Positions 1 through 9,805 of a DNA stretch of 44,707 bases are shown here, piece by piece (within the stretch, counting starts at the first letter, position 1; the number at the start of each line of letters is the position of its first letter). This DNA is from JBBDWZ01 sp050732575 (lineage in GTDB: Bacteria; Gemmatimonadota; Gemmatimonadetes; Longimicrobiales; RSA9), in the NCBI GenBank assembly GCA_050732575.1, contig JBOHRF010000013.1, positions 1 to 44,707 of the forward strand, written 5' to 3'. Made by a program: the position numbers and the translations under genes. The notes below the pieces were generated by a model. That model did not search any database. It was not told the DNA's origin and worked only from the letters and a program-made list of their open reading frames with translations.

Positions 1-90
1 CGTGTTCGGGGGGCGCTGCGCGCTGGGCGCGCGACGCTGCGCGCGCGTGTTCGGGGGGCGCTGCGCGCCGGGGGCGCGACGCTCCTGCTC
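1..90. repeat. Two units of a 45-bp GC-rich tandem repeat at the window edge
   Basis: Positions 1-45 and 46-90 both begin with the same 23 bases (starting CGTGTTCGGGGGGCGCTGCG) and stay similar to about base 83, giving a 45-bp period. The array probably continues to the left, outside the window. One frame reads through it as a 15-residue arginine/glycine repeat, but no credible gene accompanies it. I see no gene or clear promoter in 91-290, only the ribosome binding site of the next gene at its end. Confidence 0.7.
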
Positions 91-290
91 GAGATGCGCT
101 TCGTTTCGTTTTTTCGGAGGGTGCGCATTGCGGGTGCATGCTGTATGTTTCGGTCGATCAGAGCGGGCCCGGGATTGGAGTTCTTTCTGGTTGTTGGGTC
201 GGATGGTCGGAAGCCGCCCCCAGCAACCCGAGGCGCTGATCCCGGGCCTTCTGATTCCGGCACGGATGTAGCACGATAACGCGGAGACTC

Positions 291-506
291 ATGGCCACGG
301 CCACATTGAAGATTTCGGGCATGACGTGTCAGCACTGTGTGCACACGGTGACCACGGCGCTGCAAGGTGTTGCGGGCGTGGCTCATGCGGATGTCGATCT
401 GACCAAGAAGCGCGCAACTGTGGAATACGATGCGACGCGCACGAATCCGCGCAGCCTGGCCAATGTAGTCATGGATGAGGGGTACATGGCGGAGGAAGTC
501 GCATGA
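291..506 (+). CDS. Heavy-metal-associated (HMA) domain protein, CopZ-like
   Basis: This 71-residue protein is one complete HMA domain. The metal-binding loop MTCQHC (residues 11-16) supplies the two cysteines that bind Cu(I) or a similar soft metal in this family, and the spacing to the C-terminal end fits the usual ferredoxin-like fold of about 70 residues. Proteins of this size are cytoplasmic copper chaperones that hand metal to P-type ATPases or regulators. No copper ATPase is visible here, so the partner is unknown. A GGAG sits about six bases before the ATG. Its stop overlaps the next start (ATGA), so the two are translationally coupled. Another soft metal such as mercury cannot be excluded. 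Confidence 0.9.
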   Translation: MATATLKISGMTCQHCVHTVTTALQGVAGVAHADVDLTKKRATVEYDATRTNPRSLANVVMDEGYMAEEVA

Positions 507-757
507 CGCAGCCGCCCAGGACGACCGAGTCGATCAGCCGCGATCATGCGGCACTACGCGACATCATGGTGCAGATTCGCGAGCGGCTAACGGTACCCGA
601 CCGCGCTACCCTGGCGCTGGGTCTCATCGGTCACCTGGCTACGCTCATGAACTCGCGGCAAATCGAAAAACTGTTGTCACAACTTGCGGAGGAAGCGCAC
701 AAGGTCCAGGACGTGCCGCCCGCGCGGCAACGTTCCCGCGACCTCGCCGAACCCTGA
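503..757 (+). CDS. Small hypothetical protein coupled to the HMA protein
   Basis: This is an 84-residue protein of no family I recognise. It looks helical and soluble, with a run of charged and leucine residues through about residue 68 and a proline/arginine-rich tail. There is no signal peptide, membrane segment or cysteine, so it is unlikely to bind the same metal directly. The start codon overlaps the stop of the HMA gene as ATGA, which is the main reason to believe it is real. By position it could be a partner or regulator of the metal chaperone, but that is inference only. Confidence 0.6.
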   Translation: MTQPPRTTESISRDHAALRDIMVQIRERLTVPDRATLALGLIGHLATLMNSRQIEKLLSQLAEEAHKVQDVPPARQRSRDLAEP

Positions 758-811
758 TCGCTGGAGCCGCGGCCTACTGTTTTGAGCGCGGCTGCAGGCG
801 GTTTTTTCAGC

Positions 812-840
812 GGGCCAGATGGTAGAATCCTACCGGGCCC
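812..840. promoter_or_regulatory. Interrupted palindrome upstream of the TamA-like gene
   Basis: GGGCC (812-816) pairs with GGCCC (836-840), and inside it GGTAG (821-825) pairs with CTACC (830-834) around a 4-base loop. It lies after a run of six T (802-807) in the gap between 757 and 869. It could be an operator or an mRNA hairpin near the start of the tamA/tamB transcript. A TAGAAT at 823-828 could be a -10 element, but no good -35 lies upstream. Confidence 0.3.
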
Positions 841-868
841 AATCCCTGCATAGGCCCCATGGGCGCGT

Positions 869-3034
869 ATGGGAAGCAACCACCATAGCCCGTTGCGGGT
901 TAGATCGCGCCGACTCTGGTCGGCGTTTTTTTTGATCGGCGTGGCGCAAGGAGCGACAGCGCAGGCTCGATCGACACCGGAGGTGCGCCGCGTTGTATTC
1001 GAGGGCACCGGCTCACTGGATATCGGCATCATCCGCCAATCGCTGCAGACCAGGCCAACACGCTGTCGTTCGCCGCTATTTGTTCTGGCTTGTCGGCTGG
1101 GTGATTTCGGCTGGGCCAAAGTTCGGACTGTGCTGGATACGGCCGAAGTGCGGCGAGATGGGGAACGATTGACGTTGTTGTATGAGGCCTGGGGTTTTCC
1201 GGACGCGAGGGTCACGACCGAGCTGACGCGGCAGGGCGATGATGTGGGTGTGACGTTTCGGGTGGAAGAAGGCGCACCCATTGTCGTGCGCAGCATCCAG
1301 GTAAAAGGCACGGACGCGATTGCGAGTTTCCAACTGCCCAGGCCCGCGCCTTTGCGGGCAGGCGAGCCGTACGCATTGCCGCGGTTACAAACGTTCGAGT
1401 CACTGGTCTACGCGGAACTGGCCCGGCGCGGGCATCCGTTAGCGACCATCGAGATCTCGGGCAACGTTGCCGAGCCAGCGCGCGCGGCCGAGATCGTACT
1501 CGAGGTAAAACCCGGCAGAGCGGCAGTCTTTGGCACCACGCGCATCCAGTCACAAGCGCCCATTGGTGAGTCTGTAGTGCGCAGCCGGTTGGCCTATCGA
1601 TCGGGCGATCGATTCTCAGTGGAAGCACTGGAGCGCACGGAACGCAACCTGTACGCATTGCCGATTACGGCGCGCGCCAGCGCGCAAGTCAGCCGCTCAA
1701 CACGGAACGACTCGGTCATCGATGTAGACGTGCGTGTCGATGCCAGGCAGCGGCACGGCTTTTCGGGTGAGGCATTGCTTTCAGCCACGGATTGCGCGGA
1801 GCTGCGCGGCTTCTGGCAACATCGCTATGTGCTGGGCGGTCCGCGCATTCTGGCGCTGGGCGCGCACGCCGGCAATCTGCTGGCCGAACAAGCCGGCGGT
1901 GGGTTTCCCTGCACAGCAACGGGGGACGGCAAATACGCCGAGCCGGTGTACGGCGTGGAAGCGGATCTGCGCCAGTTCATGGGCCGGTCGGGCATGCTGA
2001 TCGTGCACGGCTTTGCCGCTCGCGAATCCGCGCCCGATGTGTACGTGCAGGAAGGATTTGGCGGACGCCTATCGGTAGCACGCGCACTGACACAAAAACT
2101 CGATGCGCAGCTGACCTTTGCGCCGGAGCGCCATTGGTTGGAGGCGGCCGATCTCTACTTCTGCGGGCAATACGGTGTCTGCACTGATGATGGCATTGCG
2201 CAGCTCGCACAGGGCAACTGGCAAATGCCGCTGGAAGCACTGCTGCTCTGGACTTCGAGCAATGCGCCCACGGATGTGCGACGCCCCAACCCGGGACCGG
2301 GCCGAGAATGGCCAACGCTGCGCATTCCCCGGCAACGCTGGACGGCCCGCTCCGGTTTTGCCGTGGCTGGTGATTTCACGGGCTCCGACTATGCCTATCG
2401 CCGATGGCTGACCGAGCTGACATCCACGCGCCTGGTGGGCGGCAATATGGAAGTTGCGGCGCGGGTGCGCGCGGGCCTGGTTGCCACGAATGAAGTGCTG
2501 CCGCCGCGCGTGTTGTTCTTCAGTGGTGGACCGAACACGATGCGTGGTACAGCGCAGAACCTGCTTGGCCCTAAAGTGCTGGCCACGCGCACCCGCCCGG
2601 AAAACTGCGCACCCTGTTCCGCAGAAACGGTGATCGATCCCGAGGATGTAACAGTTCGGCCTACCGGTGGTCAGCATGTACTGGAAGGGAACATCGAAGC
2701 TCGCGTGTGGGTGGGTTCGCGTTTGCAGCTGGCCGCGTTCCTGGATGCCGGTCACATTGCGCGCTCAACCTTTGCCGAACTGCCAGCGCGCAGCGAAGCG
2801 ATGATATCACCGGGCATCGGGCTGCGCGTGGTCACCGATCTGGGACCCATCCGAATCGATCTGGGATACGACCCGACTGGAGCACGGCAGTATCCGTTGT
2901 TCCTGCAGCAAGACAGCGCCTTTGTTTTGTTGGGTGAGGTGCGGTACGATCCGTACCGTTTCGACCGGCCGTCTTTTTTCAAAGAGACGATCCGGCGTCT
3001 GCAGATCCACATGTCGATCGGGCAGGCGTTCTGA
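869..3034 (+). CDS. BamA/TamA-like outer-membrane protein (POTRA domains plus barrel)
   Basis: This 721-residue protein begins with a basic stretch and a hydrophobic signal segment ending near AQGATAQA (about residue 32), so it is exported. Residues of about 35-290 read as consecutive POTRA-like domains, and residues 300-721 as alternating beta strands typical of the bacterial surface antigen (Omp85) barrel, ending in an aromatic residue (GQAF). The family inserts or assembles proteins in the outer membrane. Its stop is five bases before a TamB-like gene, which fits a TAM-type pair rather than the essential BamA. Cysteine pairs occur in the barrel half (CGQYGVC, CAPC), probably in surface loops. 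The ATG at 859 is followed by an in-frame stop, so 869 is the usable start. Confidence 0.85.
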   Translation: MGSNHHSPLRVRSRRLWSAFFLIGVAQGATAQARSTPEVRRVVFEGTGSLDIGIIRQSLQTRPTRCRSPLFVLACRLGDFGWAKVRTVLDTAEVRRDGERLTLLYEAWGFPDARVTTELTRQGDDVGVTFRVEEGAPIVVRSIQVKGTDAIASFQLPRPAPLRAGEPYALPRLQTFESLVYAELARRGHPLATIEISGNVAEPARAAEIVLEVKPGRAAVFGTTRIQSQAPIGESVVRSRLAYRSGDRFSVEALERTERNLYALPITARASAQVSRSTRNDSVIDVDVRVDARQRHGFSGEALLSATDCAELRGFWQHRYVLGGPRILALGAHAGNLLAEQAGGGFPCTATGDGKYAEPVYGVEADLRQFMGRSGMLIVHGFAARESAPDVYVQEGFGGRLSVARALTQKLDAQLTFAPERHWLEAADLYFCGQYGVCTDDGIAQLAQGNWQMPLEALLLWTSSNAPTDVRRPNPGPGREWPTLRIPRQRWTARSGFAVAGDFTGSDYAYRRWLTELTSTRLVGGNMEVAARVRAGLVATNEVLPPRVLFFSGGPNTMRGTAQNLLGPKVLATRTRPENCAPCSAETVIDPEDVTVRPTGGQHVLEGNIEARVWVGSRLQLAAFLDAGHIARSTFAELPARSEAMISPGIGLRVVTDLGPIRIDLGYDPTGARQYPLFLQQDSAFVLLGEVRYDPYRFDRPSFFKETIRRLQIHMSIGQAF

Positions 3035-3039
3035 AAACG

Positions 3040-6000
3040 ATGATCGGCGCGTTGGCCCTACTGGCAACGTTGCTGAGTGCGTGGTTGCTGCAAACCGCGC
3101 CACCCTCCGGCCTTCCGCGCTTGCCACTGCCCGATCCGGTACCCGCGCGGGCGCTGCAAAAGGCGCCGCGCACAATCAACATCAGGGTGCAGGATGCGCG
3201 CTTCCGGGTTGCCATGACGCAGACCCGGATCGAGCTTCCTCTCATCGAAGTCAGGTCTGTACTTCCCGATCTTAACCGGCCCATTTCCGAACTGCACATC
3301 GAGTCCCTGCGCATTGTGCGACTACGCGCAATTGCACCCATCGATACCATCATCACGCCCATGGATGCCTTCACGCGCATTCCGGGACCAAGGCTGCGCA
3401 TCGATCGGGTGAGCCTGGTCGATGCCGATATCGGTGAGCTGGCCGATCCGCGCCTGGGCTATGGCCGCTGGTTCTATCACGCGGCCGACCTCGATCTCGA
3501 GCTGCGCGACGTGGATGTGGCCGGCCAGCGCACCGCACCCGAACGACTGCGCATCGACCGGCTCGACCTGGCTGGTGAGGTAAGAGGCGATCCGTTCGCG
3601 ATTACCCGATTTGCGGCCGACATTGCGCGCATTCCCACGCGCTTCGATTTGCAGCTCGCTGCTTCGTTTGGACTCACCACGCTTGGATTGCAAACCAGTT
3701 TCTCGCCTGCGGATGACTTCACACTGCACGTGAAGGCCGATACCATTCGTTTTGCCGAGCTGCGCGCATTCGAGGCTTCATTGCCGCGCCTGGGCACGGG
3801 CAAAATCGACATCAGCGCGGCCCGCAACGGCGATGCAGGCTACGTACTGTTCCGCCGTGCCACGGCACAGTTCGGCGCATCCCACGTGAGCGTACTGGGC
3901 CGGCTGGAGAGCGGCGCGCCCTGTGATGCCAACGAGCTTGCCGTTCTGCTGACCAACGTGAGACCGGACGACATCAAGGAAGCATTCGCTGTGAAGCTGC
4001 CGGGCGAGGGGCCATACAACGGTCGCATCCTGGCGACCGGGGACCTGCAGACCGGCGTGCGCGTGAATGGCGCAGTGACGGGCGGCCCGGTCAACGAACT
4101 TTCCCAGCTTGTAGTTAATGGCAGGGTGCGCACCGAGCCCGAGCCCGCGTTGGATGTGCAGCTCACGGGCGATCCGTTCCGGATGATGGACACAACGTTC
4201 ACATTCCGTGTACGAGCCAGCGGCCCCATCGATTCACTGGCCCTACGCGGCATCGTGCAACTCGGTCCGGAAACAGCGACCCGCGCCCGGGTCATAGCGA
4301 GCACACAGGCGGCACCGCTGTCCTTTGCGGGCAACCCGGCCGCACACGTCGACCTGTTGCTGCTGGATCCGCCCGGCGCAGCGTCCCGTCAACTCCGCGG
4401 CCGCACCACCATACAGTCCAGTGCATATGCGCATGGCGAAAGCACGGCGACGCTGGCCGTGGCAGAGGGGTCCGTCATTCTGAGCAAGAAGCCCACGGTA
4501 AATGCGCGCATCAGCGCCGACTCACTGCCGCTGGCTGCGTTGCCCTGGCCAGTTACGGTGGACAGCGTGAGGGGGTTCGCACGCGGCCGCATCCAGGTCA
4601 GCGGCCAACTGAGCGAACCCGACGTGAACGGCGAGTTGCGGCTCCATCAGGGTGGTTTTCGTGCGCGCCCGGCACGACTCACCGTATCGCAGATACAGGG
4701 CTCCATTCTGCTCCGTGACGAGCGCGTATCCACGGACTCCATCACGGCACGTGTGCAGGAAGGCGTGGTGCACGTTCGAGGTAGTGCCGGCCGGTCGCGC
4801 TCCAGCGCGCTGAGCGTGGACGTGGCCATGGATTCGCTGCCCCTGGCGGGCCTGCCCGTGCCTGCCGAGCACGTTGACCGACTCGCGGGTCACGCGCGCG
4901 GCCGCGTTGCCGTACGCGGCACCATCGAGCATCCGACCGTCGACGGCAGCGCGCGTCTGGTCGATGCGGCCGGTCACCTCCGCGCAACAGGCATGGAAAT
5001 CACCCGAGTAAATGGTGTGTTGCGGCTTTATGGCGATTCCATGCGCACAGACGGAATAATCGGCATGGCCGGTCCGGGCACGATTGCTCTCAGCGGATCC
5101 GGCCGCTGGCGCGAGGATCCTGCCTTCGATGTGCGCCTGCGCGCCGACCGTGCGCAACTGGTGAACACGGATTCGGCCAACATCCTGGCATCGGCAAACC
5201 TGAGCGTCACGGGCAATCTCGAACAACCTCGTATTGCCGGACGCATACGACTGGTGGGCGGCTGGGCCAAGGAAGACCTGCTGAGGAGCAATCCGGTCAT
5301 CGATCCGGATGCGCCACCGTACGCCGGCCTGGCAGCCCGCGTGCCCTGGATGGCAAACTCGCGACTGCGCGCAGCCCGCGCCCAGAAATCCGGTCCCCAC
5401 CTGCGCGGCCAATTCACGGTTGAAGTCACGCCTGCCATCAAGCTGATCGATGAAGACAGTGAACTGATCAGCCGTGGCGAACTGGTAATTACTGCGGACA
5501 GCAGCGGCCTGGAGCCAAGCGGTGGGGTAAACCTGCTGCGTGGATATTACGCCAACTTCGGTGAACGCTTTCTGGTCACGGGCGGCGTTCAGCAGTTCAC
5601 CAACGGCGAGGCGCGCATTTCCATGCACGCCGATCACGATGTGAACAAGCTGGACGGCCGAGACCTGGGCAGCATATCCCCTCTGGGCTGGTATCCCGCA
5701 CTGGAGATCTTCGTGCTGGGCACCATGTCGGCCGCAAAAGACGAGCTGCGCCGCAACTCGCCACTGCCGGAAAGCCAATCGCAGTTGGGTGCCGCACTCA
5801 TTTTCCGCGAACCCATCGAGCCGATTACAGGGTGGAGTAATTCACTCTTCTGGCTGGCCGACCACGCTTCCGATTTTTGGGGCAAACGCACGGAGCAGCA
5901 AGGCAGCATCTTGTTGTGGGATTACGCCGCCGACGAAGCCTACGACTATGTCCCACTCAGTCGAATTGGATTCCATGGCGGCACAGTGACGGTGGGCAGT

Positions 6001-6261
6001 CGCTTCCCCGGCCGAATCGTGCAAGGACCGCTCTTTCGTGTGGGCCTGAACGCAACCCGCCACGTCAACTTGCAAGCTATCCTGGCGCCCGAAGGCGATG
6101 CACTGCCGGGATTGCGCGCCCGCTGGCGCAACGGACGTTGGTCAGCCAGCGTGTTCAATGAACCCAAATTCTATGCTGCGCCACCCGGCGGTGATCCATG
6201 GCCTGGCTACTTCTACCGGCGGCGCACCGGCATTGGTCTGCGCTGGGATCGCGACTTCTGA
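3040..6261 (+). CDS. TamB-like translocation and assembly module protein
   Basis: This is a 1073-residue protein with one N-terminal hydrophobic anchor (residues 1-18), then a very long series of short beta-rich repeats of the AsmA/TamB type, and a C-terminal DUF490/TamB-like segment (about residues 780-1073). TamB-like proteins span the periplasm from the inner membrane and pair with an Omp85 barrel. They are thought to form a groove for lipid transport or to aid outer-membrane protein insertion. The gene starts five bases after the barrel gene, so the two form an operon. It is shorter than E. coli TamB (about 1260 residues), which is common outside Proteobacteria. Confidence 0.85.
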   Translation: MIGALALLATLLSAWLLQTAPPSGLPRLPLPDPVPARALQKAPRTINIRVQDARFRVAMTQTRIELPLIEVRSVLPDLNRPISELHIESLRIVRLRAIAPIDTIITPMDAFTRIPGPRLRIDRVSLVDADIGELADPRLGYGRWFYHAADLDLELRDVDVAGQRTAPERLRIDRLDLAGEVRGDPFAITRFAADIARIPTRFDLQLAASFGLTTLGLQTSFSPADDFTLHVKADTIRFAELRAFEASLPRLGTGKIDISAARNGDAGYVLFRRATAQFGASHVSVLGRLESGAPCDANELAVLLTNVRPDDIKEAFAVKLPGEGPYNGRILATGDLQTGVRVNGAVTGGPVNELSQLVVNGRVRTEPEPALDVQLTGDPFRMMDTTFTFRVRASGPIDSLALRGIVQLGPETATRARVIASTQAAPLSFAGNPAAHVDLLLLDPPGAASRQLRGRTTIQSSAYAHGESTATLAVAEGSVILSKKPTVNARISADSLPLAALPWPVTVDSVRGFARGRIQVSGQLSEPDVNGELRLHQGGFRARPARLTVSQIQGSILLRDERVSTDSITARVQEGVVHVRGSAGRSRSSALSVDVAMDSLPLAGLPVPAEHVDRLAGHARGRVAVRGTIEHPTVDGSARLVDAAGHLRATGMEITRVNGVLRLYGDSMRTDGIIGMAGPGTIALSGSGRWREDPAFDVRLRADRAQLVNTDSANILASANLSVTGNLEQPRIAGRIRLVGGWAKEDLLRSNPVIDPDAPPYAGLAARVPWMANSRLRAARAQKSGPHLRGQFTVEVTPAIKLIDEDSELISRGELVITADSSGLEPSGGVNLLRGYYANFGERFLVTGGVQQFTNGEARISMHADHDVNKLDGRDLGSISPLGWYPALEIFVLGTMSAAKDELRRNSPLPESQSQLGAALIFREPIEPITGWSNSLFWLADHASDFWGKRTEQQGSILLWDYAADEAYDYVPLSRIGFHGGTVTVGSRFPGRIVQGPLFRVGLNATRHVNLQAILAPEGDALPGLRARWRNGRWSASVFNEPKFYAAPPGGDPWPGYFYRRRTGIGLRWDRDF

Positions 6262-6300
6262 GGCTTCTCGACGCGGTAGTTAAGTCCCGCTAAGATTCGC

Positions 6301-6329
6301 TTGAAGTTGCTGTCAGTCCCCGGTATTAC
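6301..6329 (+). promoter_or_regulatory. Candidate promoter of the defence island
   Basis: TTGAAG (6301-6306) and TATTAC (6324-6329) are separated by 17 bases, matching a sigma-70 promoter at four of six bases in each element. It lies in the 115-base gap before the helicase gene and is the only likely start point for the long same-strand run that follows. It is a sequence match only. Confidence 0.4.
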
Positions 6330-6376
6330 AATTTCGATCTTACGCTCATATCAATCCCGAAAGGCGACTTCTCGCT

Positions 6377-9300
6377 GTGGAGCCCCGAGAGCGTCAGGTC
6401 CTGACCGGCCCTCAATTCGACGAGCCGATGCGCGTGGAAACTGTCCAGGCGATCGCGCCAGGACTGTGGACCGTTGGCCTGGTCGGCACGCGCAGCGAGC
6501 GCTACCGGAAGGTTACTCTATCGACCCAGGACCTGAATCAGTTCCAGCTGCTTCACGGACGAGCAACCTATCAGGGTGATGGAGCCCTGCTTCGCCTTGC
6601 CATCCAGGCGTATCAGTTGGGCATCGCCTGGGAGTACGACCCCTTCTATGCGGTGTCCGTCTCTCGGATCGATCCACTGCCGCACCAGCTCGCGGCCGTG
6701 TACGATTTTTTGCTCAAGCCCGCGCGCGTCCGGTTCCTGCTCGCCGATGATGCAGGCGCGGGCAAGACCGTCATGGCCGGACTGCTGGTCCGCGAGCTGA
6801 AGCTGCGCGGCCTGGCCGAGCGCATCCTCGTGATCTGCCCGTCCAACCTGACGTTCCAGTGGCAACGCGAATTGCGCGAAAAGTTCGACGAGCAGTTCGT
6901 CGTGCTGAAGGGTGCATCGATCCGCGAACAATTCGGCGTCAACCAGTGGCTCGAGCAGAAGCAGCTCATCACCTCGCTCGATCTGGCCAAGCGCGTGGAC
7001 ATCCTGCCTGGCCTGCAGCAGGTGAAGTGGGACTTGGTGATCGTCGATGAGGCGCACCGCATGTCCTGGACGCCGCCCGCAAAGAAGACGGCGCGTTACG
7101 CACTGGGTGAGCTGCTGCGCGATAGCACCGACCATTACCTCCTGCTCACTGCGACACCGCACAAGGGCGACCCGGACCACTTCAGCCGCTTCCTGCAGCT
7201 GCTCGATGCCGATGCGTACGCCGATGTGAAATCGATCCGCGAGGCCATGAACCAGCGCCGTGCTCCGTCCTACCTGCGCCGCACGAAGGAAGCGATGGTG
7301 TACTTCCCCGAGCGCGATGCTGACGGAACGTGGGTTCAGCGCAAGATCTTCACGAAGCGGATACCGCGCACCATCGACTTCCAGATCGATGGTGCAGAGT
7401 TCGACCTGTACCGCGCTGCCACTAACTACGTGAAGAGCCAGAGTACACGCGCGGCGGCGCGCGGCGATGATGCGCGAGCGCGCGCCGTCGGCTTCCTCAT
7501 GGCCCTCTACCAGCGCCGCCTCGCCTCCAGCACACGCTCGCTCAGGCTGTCACTCGAGAAGCGCGCACGCCGGCTCGAGGCCGCACTGGCCGATGCTCAG
7601 GAGTTGGCCCGCTCGGCACCGGCCACGCTACCGGATGCCGATGAGTTGGAGGAAATGGATGACCTCGAGCGCGAATGGATGGAGCGCGTCCTCGAGGCGG
7701 TCTCGCTCGCAGGCAATGCCGAGCAGGTTCGTGAGGAGGTCCGCGGGCTCGACGAGCTGGCTGAGAGAGCGCGCATGGTGGAGGATTCCGGTGTTGAGGC
7801 AAAGCTCGGCAGACTGAAAGACCTGCTCGATGCCGAGGGCTTCCGCACCGAGCCCGACAAGCGGCTCCTGATCTTCACCGAATTCAAGGACACGCTCGAG
7901 TACCTGGTCGAGCGGCTGCGCGAATGGGGTTTCCGCGTCGGCTTCATTCACGGCGGCATGAATCCGGGTTCGCGTGAGGAAGCCGGTTCGCGGCTCTACG
8001 CCGAGCAGCAATTCCGCGAGGGCGAAATCCAGGTCCTGGTTGCTACGGAGGCGGCGGGCGAGGGCATCAACCTGCAGGTGTGCCACATCCTGTTCAACTA
8101 CGACATTCCGTGGAATCCAAACCGGCTCGAGCAGCGCATGGGCCGCATCCACCGTTACGGCCAGACGCACGATTGCCTGATCTTCAACTTCGTGGCCACC
8201 AACACCATCGAAGGCAGTGTCTTGCATAAGCTGCTCGAGAAGCTGCAGGAGATCCGCGATGCGCTGGATGACGATGCGGTGTTCAACGTGGTGGGCGAGG
8301 TGCTGCCCGCTGCGCACGTGGACCGCGTGCTGCGCGAATTTTACGCGGGTGCACTGGCGGACGCGGATCTGGAAGATCGACTGCTGCGCGATGTGGACGA
8401 GCAGCAGTTCCGCAACATATGCCAGAGCGCGCTCGAGGGGCTGGCCACGAAGAATCTGAACCTGAGCATGCTGATCGAGCGGCGCGCGCGTGCGCAGGAG
8501 CGGCGCGTCGTGCCCGAAACCCTTGCCCGCTTCATCGCAGAGGCCGCCGCATACGCCGACCTCTCGGTTCGACCGGTATCGAATGTACCGCACGCGTTCG
8601 AGCCCGGCCGCACGCCCACGAGGCTGCGCGTGTACGAGCGTGACCCTGCGTGGCGGCTTCCACCCATCGCGTCACGCTATCCGCGCTGTACCACGGATCG
8701 AGAAGCGGCCGATCGTCACCACCTCGAATGGGTCACACCCGGGCATCCGCTGTTCGAATCATTACGGCGCTTCACGTTCGATCACGCGCGCGAGACCCTG
8801 ACCCAGGGGGCCTGCTTCCATTCACTGCACCACGACGCACCGGCGCGTCTCGACTTCTATCGCGCCCGCGTGGTCGATGGGTTGAGCAAGATCATCCACG
8901 AGCGGCTCTTTGCCGTCGAGTTGTGCGATGACACCGTGCGCGCGCGCGAGCCCGCGCTGCTGGGCGATCTGCTGCCCGCCCCCGCACCCGCCGTGTTGCC
9001 ACCCGTCGCCGATGCACCCGAAGCGATCAGCTGGCTCACCACGAATGCGCTAACTCCGTTCCTGGAGGAAGTGCGCAGCGAGCGCGCAGCCGAACTGGAG
9101 CGCGTGCGTCAACACGTCGAGCTGTCGCTCACCGAGCTTCTGCATCGAACCGACGAAGAGATCGGCCGCGCCAACGAGGCTGTCGAGCGCGGGATCCAGG
9201 GCGCGGAAGGCCGGCTCGCCCAGGCCGAAGCGCGCCACGATGAGCTACGCCTGCGTCGGGAACGCCGTCGCAATGAACTGAAGCGGGAAGGTGCGCTCAC

Positions 9301-9805
9301 GCTCCAGGCCGTCGAGCGCATTGCCAGTGTGCTCATCCTGCCGCACCCCGAGCGGCAGTCACCGGAAGTGCAGCGGCTGCGCGCCGACTTCGAGACGGAA
9401 GCCACGGCCATGCGCGTCGTGATCGAGCGCGAGAAAAAGCAGGGCCGCGAGGTGAGCGACGTGCACGAGCAGAACCTCGGCTACGACATCACGAGCCTGG
9501 ACGTCAACTCCGGCGACCTGCGCCTCATCGAGATCAAGGGCATCGGCGGTTCGCGTGCGCCCGTGCTGCTCACGCCCAACGAGCGGCGCGTGGCCGAGGA
9601 CCGCCGCGATTGCTACTGGCTGTACGTCGTCACCGATTGCGATACCGAGCCCAAGCTGCAGGAGCCGATCCGTGACCCGGCGCGCTTCGCCTGGCATGAG
9701 GTCTCCAAGGTCCAGCATTACTGGCTCGACCTGGACGCGATGACGCAACCGATGCGCATCCGCGAAGTGCGACCGCCCTACGGCGAGGAGTCGTCACAGC
9801 CGTGA
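6377..9805 (+). CDS. SNF2-family helicase with C-terminal DUF3883-like domain
   Basis: This 1142-residue superfamily 2 ATPase shows Walker A DDAGAGKT (residues 124-131), Walker B DEAH (224-227), LTATPHK for motif III, and a helicase C domain with VATEAAGEGINLQ and RMGRIHRYGQ (about 550-595). A charged, probably coiled-coil stretch (about 890-990) leads to a C-terminal segment with NLGYDI...EIKG (about 1035-1055), the signature of DUF3883, a domain related to PD-(D/E)XK nucleases. This arrangement is typical of helicases in defence loci, including DrmD of DISARM, but no DrmA or DrmB is present. The GTG start keeps a conserved-looking N-terminus; ATG 6428 is the alternative. Its stop overlaps the methylase start, so the two are coupled. 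Confidence 0.88.
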   Translation: MEPRERQVLTGPQFDEPMRVETVQAIAPGLWTVGLVGTRSERYRKVTLSTQDLNQFQLLHGRATYQGDGALLRLAIQAYQLGIAWEYDPFYAVSVSRIDPLPHQLAAVYDFLLKPARVRFLLADDAGAGKTVMAGLLVRELKLRGLAERILVICPSNLTFQWQRELREKFDEQFVVLKGASIREQFGVNQWLEQKQLITSLDLAKRVDILPGLQQVKWDLVIVDEAHRMSWTPPAKKTARYALGELLRDSTDHYLLLTATPHKGDPDHFSRFLQLLDADAYADVKSIREAMNQRRAPSYLRRTKEAMVYFPERDADGTWVQRKIFTKRIPRTIDFQIDGAEFDLYRAATNYVKSQSTRAAARGDDARARAVGFLMALYQRRLASSTRSLRLSLEKRARRLEAALADAQELARSAPATLPDADELEEMDDLEREWMERVLEAVSLAGNAEQVREEVRGLDELAERARMVEDSGVEAKLGRLKDLLDAEGFRTEPDKRLLIFTEFKDTLEYLVERLREWGFRVGFIHGGMNPGSREEAGSRLYAEQQFREGEIQVLVATEAAGEGINLQVCHILFNYDIPWNPNRLEQRMGRIHRYGQTHDCLIFNFVATNTIEGSVLHKLLEKLQEIRDALDDDAVFNVVGEVLPAAHVDRVLREFYAGALADADLEDRLLRDVDEQQFRNICQSALEGLATKNLNLSMLIERRARAQERRVVPETLARFIAEAAAYADLSVRPVSNVPHAFEPGRTPTRLRVYERDPAWRLPPIASRYPRCTTDREAADRHHLEWVTPGHPLFESLRRFTFDHARETLTQGACFHSLHHDAPARLDFYRARVVDGLSKIIHERLFAVELCDDTVRAREPALLGDLLPAPAPAVLPPVADAPEAISWLTTNALTPFLEEVRSERAAELERVRQHVELSLTELLHRTDEEIGRANEAVERGIQGAEGRLAQAEARHDELRLRRERRRNELKREGALTLQAVERIASVLILPHPERQSPEVQRLRADFETEATAMRVVIEREKKQGREVSDVHEQNLGYDITSLDVNSGDLRLIEIKGIGGSRAPVLLTPNERRVAEDRRDCYWLYVVTDCDTEPKLQEPIRDPARFAWHEVSKVQHYWLDLDAMTQPMRIREVRPPYGEESSQP

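Noticed and set aside
2..271. Open frame of 89 residues over the 45-bp repeat
   Set aside because: It is a by-product of the repeat: arginine/glycine-rich, no ribosome binding site, and the rest resembles no protein.
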